Shown: positions 58,167 through 64,000 of the stretch, piece after piece
Layout of the letters: each line of letters begins with the position of its first letter
Position numbering within the stretch: position 1 is the first letter of the stretch
Source: Nitrospirota bacterium
GTDB lineage: Bacteria > Nitrospirota > Thermodesulfovibrionia > Thermodesulfovibrionales > Magnetobacteriaceae
Assembly (NCBI GenBank): GCA_015233015.1
Contig: JADFYO010000008.1
Location: forward strand, 27,175 to 91,174
Length of the DNA: 64,000 nt
Direction of reading: 5' to 3'
Notes under the pieces: model-generated
The model's database searches: none
Told to the model about the DNA's origin: nothing
The model's input: the letters and a program-made list of their open reading frames with translations, nothing else
Made by a program: the position numbers and the translations under genes

Positions 58167-59549
58167 TTAAACTCCCGAAGCGGCAGGAAACCTTACCGTA
58201 AATACGCTTCCCCTGGTCATTTCGCTTTTGACAGTGATAGTGCCGTTTAACGCGCTGACCAACTCTTTTGCTATGGAAAGTCCTATTCCCATGCCAGATG
58301 CCGCTCCTTTTTTATATAATCTGCCAAATATCAGCTCATGGTCTGCTGCCGCTATCCCGCATCCCGTGTCTTTTACTGAAATACTGAAGCCATCGCCGTC
58401 CTGTGTGCCAGAGATTTCAATTTCGCCCGATGACGTGAACTTAACGGCATTTGATATGAGATTAATTAGTATCGTGGATAGTTTTTCCCTGTCTGTCATC
58501 ACGACCATTGAGCCGGCAACATCGATATCGATAATAACACCCTTTTGGGCTGTGGGCAAAATAAACGGCTCGGTCAGCGACGATATAAACTCCCTCAAAT
58601 CTATTGCTTCATATTTACATTGTCTCAGCAAGTCCTCGTCAGCCTTTACCATATCTTCAATTCTCCTGACAAGTCCCGTAAGCCTGTCGATACCCTGATT
58701 GACGTTTTTTAGGGCGTCTGCGGGGCTTGCGACAACGCCGTCAATGACGGCCTCGACGTTTGCCTTCATTATGGTCAGCGGGGTTCTGAGTTCGTGGGTT
58801 ATGTTGGCCATCATGTGCTTTCTCAATAAATCCTCGCGCTCCAGGGCTGAGGCCATTTGATTAAACGATGAGGCAAGTGCGCCGACCTCGTCGTTTGAGC
58901 CGACGACACACCGGACATTTAAGTCACCTTTGGCAATTTTATCTGAGGCATCCTTCAGGCGTTTAATCGGATTTATCAGCAGCCTCGTAAATAAAAAGGC
59001 CAGCAACACCGACCCGCCACCGGCAACGGCAAGCGAGACGAGCATGAAATACGTCCCATGCTTTTTAAACAACTCCTCCTTTATCGAGGCATACACCTGG
59101 GCAGGGCGTATCTTTACCGTGCCAAACTTCACCCCCTCGGCGTTAAGCGGCATCAACACATACTGGCCTGTGGCATTGTCGTGTTCCAGCATATCCATCA
59201 TCCTGTGTTTCATCGCATGTGGGAGCATCTCATAGACCCGCTCGGAGTCCATGATTACACCCCCCTTCGGGTCAAGCACCTGAATGTCAAACCCCAGCAT
59301 GGTTGCCCAGTGAACTGCCTCAAACATGACGTTATCGTCCAGTCTGCCGTCTTTATAACTTTCCTCCAGTGATGCCACGACCCAATAGATATTCCTGTTT
59401 TGCATCGTCCCGGCATAGTCTGTGAAATCCTTGTACATAAGCCACTTAAAGATATAGCCGGAGATGAGTGCGGTAATAATTACCGCAACAAAGGCAAGAA
59501 AAATCTTATTTCTCATCTGGAATACCAATGAAGACATAACCCACGCCAT
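58167..59549 (-). CDS. HAMP sensor histidine kinase
   Basis: HAMP; H-box MANITHELRTPLTIMKANVEAV; N-box LINLISNAVKFT; G-box DTGCGIAAADHELIFGRLYK. Confidence 0.95.
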   Translation of the reverse strand: MAWVMSSLVFQMRNKIFLAFVAVIITALISGYIFKWLMYKDFTDYAGTMQNRNIYWVVASLEESYKDGRLDDNVMFEAVHWATMLGFDIQVLDPKGGVIMDSERVYEMLPHAMKHRMMDMLEHDNATGQYVLMPLNAEGVKFGTVKIRPAQVYASIKEELFKKHGTYFMLVSLAVAGGGSVLLAFLFTRLLINPIKRLKDASDKIAKGDLNVRCVVGSNDEVGALASSFNQMASALEREDLLRKHMMANITHELRTPLTIMKANVEAVIDGVVASPADALKNVNQGIDRLTGLVRRIEDMVKADEDLLRQCKYEAIDLREFISSLTEPFILPTAQKGVIIDIDVAGSMVVMTDREKLSTILINLISNAVKFTSSGEIEISGTQDGDGFSISVKDTGCGIAAADHELIFGRLYKKGAASGMGIGLSIAKELVSALNGTITVKSEMTRGSVFTVRFPAASGV

Positions 59550-60201
59550 ACACCGTTCTGATGAATTCAGGGCTTCCGGCGTCTTTTTCTATCTTACGGC
59601 GCAGGTTTTTAATGTGCGCATCGACTGTCCTATCAGTGCCGCTGAAATCATAACCCTGCACGATTGCGATTAGCTGCTCCCTGCTTAACGGCCTTTGGAT
59701 ATTGTTTACGAAGGCCAGAAGGAGTTTAAACTCTGTCGGTGTGAGCGTGAGCGGCCTTTGTTCTAATATGGCCTCATGTCTTAAAGTATCTATCAGCAGC
59801 CTTCCCTGATTAAAACTCAACGTACTGGAATTGCCGGTCAGTGTTTTGCGAAGCCGCGCCCTGACGCGCGCGACGAGTTCCTTTGGGCTGAATGGTTTTA
59901 CGATGTAGTCGTCCGCACCGGCGCTAAAGCCGTTGAGTTTATCGTGTTCACGGCTTTTTGCGGTCAGCATTATTACAGGCACATCGGAGCTGCCTCTTAT
60001 AATTCTGCAAATATCCTCGCCGTCCATATCGGGAAGCATGAGGTCAAGAATGACGAGATCAGGGCAATCCATTAGTTTTCTCAACCCGTCGTCGCCGGTC
60101 TGGGCGGTATCAACGGTAAATCCTTCTTTTTCTAAATACGCAGTTATAACGTCGGAGATCTTCTTCTCGTCCTCGATTATCAAAATCCTTGCAGTGTTCA
60201 C
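59506..60201 (-). CDS. OmpR/PhoB-type response regulator
   Basis: ILIIEDEKKISDVITAYLEKEGF; DLVILDLMLPDMDGEDICR; wHTH REQLIAIVQGYDFSGTDRTVDAHIKNLRRKIE. Confidence 0.95.
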   Translation of the reverse strand: MNTARILIIEDEKKISDVITAYLEKEGFTVDTAQTGDDGLRKLMDCPDLVILDLMLPDMDGEDICRIIRGSSDVPVIMLTAKSREHDKLNGFSAGADDYIVKPFSPKELVARVRARLRKTLTGNSSTLSFNQGRLLIDTLRHEAILEQRPLTLTPTEFKLLLAFVNNIQRPLSREQLIAIVQGYDFSGTDRTVDAHIKNLRRKIEKDAGSPEFIRTVYGVGYVFIGIPDEK

Positions 60202-60401
60202 CGCGATAATGTCTCCGTTTAAGCCTCCACAGCCGTCGCATTTTAGGATTCAGCCTGCCAATGGAGACCGTATATTATTTTATCATTAGCGCCGGGGGAA
60301 AGGCCACCGTTGCTCCATGATGTTGAGTTAAGAAGACCGTAAGTGCGGAATTTTTCCTTTGCCGTGTGTCCAAAGTTGTGCTCTATTCATACCTTGCATT
60401 T

Positions 60402-60791
60402 TTACTTCACCGGGAATTGCCTGGGCTGCCCTACGGCTTTTCCTACTGCCGCTCTCAGGTCGTCTGGTGTGAATGGTTTTTCGAGGAAATCAAACGCGCC
60501 ATTTTCCATTGCATACCTTGCCAGTTCCATCATGGCAAAGCCGGTCATCAGTATAACTTTTGTCTTGCCTGATTTGTTTAGGACATGCTCCAGTACCTCA
60601 ATCCCGTTTATGTCGTCCATTCGAATGTCCGTCACAACTACATCGAACTCCTTTTCATCTATTCGTTTCAGGGCATCTACCGGCAGCACGCACGTCTCGA
60701 CATTGAAGCCGTCCTTCGAAAGAGCCTGCCTCAACTGCTTACCTACAATAGGCTCGTCGTCAACTACGAGCACCTCATAACCATTTCTCAT
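60402..60791 (-). CDS. REC-only response regulator
   Basis: VLVVDDEPIVGKQLRQAL; DVVVTDIRMDDINGIEVLEHV; ILMTGFA; DFLEKPF. Confidence 0.92.
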   Translation of the reverse strand: MRNGYEVLVVDDEPIVGKQLRQALSKDGFNVETCVLPVDALKRIDEKEFDVVVTDIRMDDINGIEVLEHVLNKSGKTKVILMTGFAMMELARYAMENGAFDFLEKPFTPDDLRAAVGKAVGQPRQFPVK

Positions 60792-60807
60792 TTATTCTCC
60801 ATTTCAG

Positions 60808-61554
60808 TTACCTGTATGTCCCCGCGTATTTTTGAAATATGTCTTCGGTTACGGTGACTTCCACGTTTACCACATCCCTTATGCTTTTTACCATATTGCC
60901 GATAGCGGCAGTGAGTTTTTGCCTTTTACGGTCTGCTGCCCTGACATGAATATACACGCTGCCACCTGATGCCCTGACATTTACATCATGGTCAACATCT
61001 ATAAGGGCGGCTTTTACCTTAGAGGAAAGGGCGATGTTTTTTACACAATTCATCGAGTAAGTCGTCGTGTGGTAGCGCGTGGACAAGGCATGGTCTGAGA
61101 TAATTTTCACAGCATCTTCCACAGATGTTTTCCCGGTATCAATTACCAGATCGCAGAGAGATTCCCCATTAATAACCTCATGTAGAGACATATAACCTAC
61201 TGATTTACCAGTGGTATTATCTCCTGGCCATAAGAACACCTTAAGCGCGTGGGACACACCCTGTATGAGTAGATGCCCGGCCGGCCCATAGTACACTACG
61301 TTGCCCCTGAGAAGGAACTTTGCAAGGGTTGACTGATAACAGGCAATAAGTTTTTGTCTCGTGGCAGAGGACATTCCCCAGAACTTAGGGGCGACTTCCA
61401 GGGCGCTGCGAATCTTCGCCTCAGGAACGCCGAAATCCTTTGACGCAGCAAGGAAAACCTCATCGCTATCAAAATAGCCGTAACAAAACTCGCGGCGTAC
61501 GCCGTCGGCGACTGTCTTGCCCATGCTGGCTTTGCTTATAGTTATAACCGCCAT
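60808..61554 (-). CDS. Cytidylate kinase-like protein with C-terminal BON-like domain
   Basis: VITISKASMGKTVADGV...FGVPEAKIRSAL...GNVVYYGPAGHLLIQGVSHALKVFLW; C-terminal SKVKAALIDVDHDVNVRASGGSVYIHVRAADRKRQKLTAAIGNMVKSIRDVVNVEVTV. Confidence 0.75.
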   Translation of the reverse strand: MAVITISKASMGKTVADGVRREFCYGYFDSDEVFLAASKDFGVPEAKIRSALEVAPKFWGMSSATRQKLIACYQSTLAKFLLRGNVVYYGPAGHLLIQGVSHALKVFLWPGDNTTGKSVGYMSLHEVINGESLCDLVIDTGKTSVEDAVKIISDHALSTRYHTTTYSMNCVKNIALSSKVKAALIDVDHDVNVRASGGSVYIHVRAADRKRQKLTAAIGNMVKSIRDVVNVEVTVTEDIFQKYAGTYR

Positions 61555-61587
61555 TTTTTTTAAAACACCTCCGTATTAGATTTTCTA

Positions 61588-63483
61588 TCACATGCTTTCA
61601 TAAACTGGAATGCAATGGCCGATATGGGAATGGCCAAGATGTGAGACTGCCTCCCTTTCATTGTATATCTTCAGGCCGATGGACCTGTTTATGTCGCATT
61701 CCGAAAAAACATTAAACTGGCAATTAACACATTTTTTCATGTCGAGAACAGGAATGATGCCTTTAAGGGCCGTCTTCTTGTGGTCGAAGATATGGTCTAA
61801 ACCAATCATGTCAACAACGCCACTTATCAGCAGTATATTGAATACCTTAGGTTTGAAGCCGCTGAAATAAATATCGCCGCCATTTCTGCGGTATTCGTTT
61901 ATGATGTTTTTGAACGACTCACACCCCGCCGTATCGATATGGTTTATGTTGGAAACAGCTACGATGAGCTTGTTTTGGTCTGGATAATAGGTTTTCAAAC
62001 GGGAAATCTGCTCTTCCACGTAAAAAGTAGCCGCAAAGTACATGTCTCCTTCAATTGTGGCTATGCCGAGCTGAGGACACTGTGACAGATTTGGGTTCGT
62101 AACGAACTTGCGGCTGCCCGGCTCCGGCACTTTGGCAAGCACGGCAGGTTTGGCGGTTTTCTTGAGATATTGCCCTATTGAAAGCAGAGTTCCGATGTAG
62201 ATGGCAAACTCCAGTTCGAGAAAAAGTGCGGCGAGAAATGTGACTACCATAACGGAAGTATCTGCCCTCGATATCTTCATTATATCGCCGATGTGGTGAA
62301 AGTTTATCAGCTTATAGGCTACTACCAAAATGACTGCCGCCATGGATGGCATAGGTAAATATGCAACATAGGGGGCGACAAGTAATAAGATACCTGCAAG
62401 CAAGACGGCGGCAAAGATGGCAGCGGCAGCGGTCTTAGCTCCCGATTGGAAGTTTATGCCCGACCTTGTAAAAGACCCTGAACAGGCATAGGCCGAGAAA
62501 AACGACCCAATCACATTGGAAAGTCCCTGTCCTATGAACTCCTGGTTTCCGTCTATTCGCTGCCCGGAATGTAAGGCTATTGACCGTGCTATTGACACAG
62601 CTTCCATCAAACCGAGCATAGCGATAGCCAGCGCTGGTGTTGCGAGAAGTTGTATCGACGCCAGTGAAAAGTGAGGCAGCTTAAATGGGGGCAGGGAGGC
62701 GGGTAGAGCCCCCACAACGGCCACCCCGCTGTTGTTCCAGCCAAGCGATACCGTTAATAAGCTGCCTATAACCATGGCAATCAACATGCCAGGCCATCTT
62801 GGTTTTACCCTGTGTATAAATATGACGGAGGCGAGCGTTACCGCCGCTACGGCCAGAGAGCGGGGATTGTACTGGCCGATATTTGCTATGAGTTGCTGCA
62901 AACCCTCTACAAATCCCGGCTTGTTCTTGATAGTAAGGCCGAAAACGTGCTTTAGCTGACTTGCAGCAATGAGCAGTGCCGCTCCGGTAGTGAATCCGGT
63001 AACGACCGAATGAGAAACAAAATTAATCAATCCCCCAAATCTGGAAAGCCCAAGTGCAAACTGAAACATGCCAGTTATAAAGGTTAGAAGCATGGCAAGC
63101 TCTATGTAATGGCCTGAGCCAGGCTCAGCCAGGCCTACCAGCGTGCCGAAGATGACAATGGAAATAGCCGTTGTCGGTCCTGAAATAAGATGCCTTGACG
63201 AGCCAAACAGTGCCGCAATAATTGCGGGAATCATGGCTGAATAAAGGCCGTATTGCGGCGGCATGCCCGCTATCATAGCAAATGCCACGCCCTGAGGAAG
63301 CACCAAAACCGCGCCGGTCAAACCGGCAAAAAGGTCATTCTTCCATGTGTAACGTACTTCAGGCAGCCACTTCAAAAAAGGAAACAGCGGCATTAACCAA
63401 AGTTTATAATTTTCGCCCAAAGCAGATAAATCCGTATGGGAGGTGCCTCTTACAGCCGTGATAATCGATTCTCTTGCATTCAT
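61588..63483 (-). CDS. SulP family anion transporter with STAS domain
   Basis: DLFAGLTGAVLVLPQGVAFAMIAGMPPQYGLYSAMIPAIIAALFGSSRHLISGPTTAISIV; STAS region NHIDTAGCESFKNII. Confidence 0.94.
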   Translation of the reverse strand: MNARESIITAVRGTSHTDLSALGENYKLWLMPLFPFLKWLPEVRYTWKNDLFAGLTGAVLVLPQGVAFAMIAGMPPQYGLYSAMIPAIIAALFGSSRHLISGPTTAISIVIFGTLVGLAEPGSGHYIELAMLLTFITGMFQFALGLSRFGGLINFVSHSVVTGFTTGAALLIAASQLKHVFGLTIKNKPGFVEGLQQLIANIGQYNPRSLAVAAVTLASVIFIHRVKPRWPGMLIAMVIGSLLTVSLGWNNSGVAVVGALPASLPPFKLPHFSLASIQLLATPALAIAMLGLMEAVSIARSIALHSGQRIDGNQEFIGQGLSNVIGSFFSAYACSGSFTRSGINFQSGAKTAAAAIFAAVLLAGILLLVAPYVAYLPMPSMAAVILVVAYKLINFHHIGDIMKISRADTSVMVVTFLAALFLELEFAIYIGTLLSIGQYLKKTAKPAVLAKVPEPGSRKFVTNPNLSQCPQLGIATIEGDMYFAATFYVEEQISRLKTYYPDQNKLIVAVSNINHIDTAGCESFKNIINEYRRNGGDIYFSGFKPKVFNILLISGVVDMIGLDHIFDHKKTALKGIIPVLDMKKCVNCQFNVFSECDINRSIGLKIYNEREAVSHLGHSHIGHCIPVYESM

Positions 63484-63629
63484 AGTAATAGTCCCCGCTC
63501 CCTAAAAAAATGTAATTAATACAACAAAGTTAAAATCTCCTTTACTATTAAACTTTATAGTATGTCTTTATGATATTAATTGGCTTCATCTTATATCAAC
63601 CGGTAATGATTTGAATTATCAGTGATATG

Positions 63630-63724
63630 TTTACCTATAAAGACCTGTAATTTACCTACGATACCCTGCAATTTACGGATAATATACCTGCAAATTACTT
63701 ATTGTAATAGGCAAATTACCTATT
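63630..63724. repeat. Five tandem 21/22-bp degenerate direct repeats (WTTACCTAT...CCTGCAA)
   Basis: WTTAC at 63630, 63651, 63672, 63694, 63715 (periods 21, 21, 22, 21). Confidence 0.8.
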
Positions 63725-63875
63725 GAATTTATCTGTTAACATGGTTATAATCGTTATATGCGGGGAAGCCTGTGGATCATATATATTTAAGACATGACAT
63801 GGACGTAATCTACTTCTTTTATGGGCTTTCATTATTCATAATGGGCACTAGTATTCTGGCCCAGTACAAACTCAA

Positions 63876-64000
63876 CTGAGGTAAGCTGGAAAAAGTGGAC
63901 ACCAAAATAGAGTAAAATAAGAAACTCAATGGAGGTGTCAGATGGAAAGGATCCCGAATGGGAAGTACACGAAGGAGTTCAGAGAGGAAGCGGCAAAATT
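63876..64000 (+). mobile_element. Left end of an IS3-like insertion sequence, truncated by the window edge
   Basis: Terminal-like gctggaaaaagtggacacc, then orfA start MERIPNGKYTKEFREEAAKL. Confidence 0.75.
63942..64000 (+). CDS. IS3-family orfA transposase, partial
   Basis: ATGGAAAGGATCCCGAATGGGAAGTACACGAAGGAGTTCAGAGAGGAAGCG; RBS ggaggtg. Confidence 0.75.
   Translation, partial: MERIPNGKYTKEFREEAAK

Noticed and set aside
63630-63724. CRISPR interpretation of the 21/22-bp repeats
   Set aside because: There is no repeat/spacer alternation; units are contiguous and degenerate, and no cas genes were seen in the window.

Overview
The 64 kb window is bacterial chromosome with dense coding. Gene content and order suggest a Nitrospirota-like host, but that is an inference and no marker was compared. 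The housekeeping backbone has these parts: (i) cyclophilin, Hsp20, Lon, thiL, DUF2062, rimO, M50 protease and tRNA-Val; (ii) ferredoxin and copA; (iii) fliW, a SprA-like protein, and a eukaryote-like kinase cluster made of a WD40/HEAT Ser/Thr kinase, a lipoprotein and an FHA-Zn-kinase; (iv) glycosyltransferases; (v) TIGR03960 radical SAM/DUF2344, RNase G, larE and glcF-like; (vi) a contiguous chaperone locus groES-groEL-hrcA-grpE-dnaK-dnaJ-rsmE with one CIRCE; (vii) secreted beta-propeller/repeat proteins; (viii) a Cus-type RND efflux operon with a two-component system; (ix) a CMK-like/BON protein, a SulP transporter and the left edge of an IS3-like element. Accessory modules sit in between: MntA/HepT, RloAB-like, an AbiEii-like NTase with a small partner, a two-gene AAA/STAND-TPR ATPase module, and an Rpn-family nuclease. 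The most notable signals are: a ~141 bp degenerate duplication of the glcF 3' end that brackets the AbiEii-like cassette and supplies the -35 box of the adjacent ATPase module; a ~45 bp imperfect direct repeat flanking MntA/HepT; a 184 bp MITE-like element (16 bp perfect TIRs, possible 4 bp TSD) between groEL and hrcA; a helically phased 21/22 bp repeat array upstream of sulP; and an in-frame TAA splitting a large NHL/B-repeat protein. All calls were made by reading the sequence. No database searches were run.
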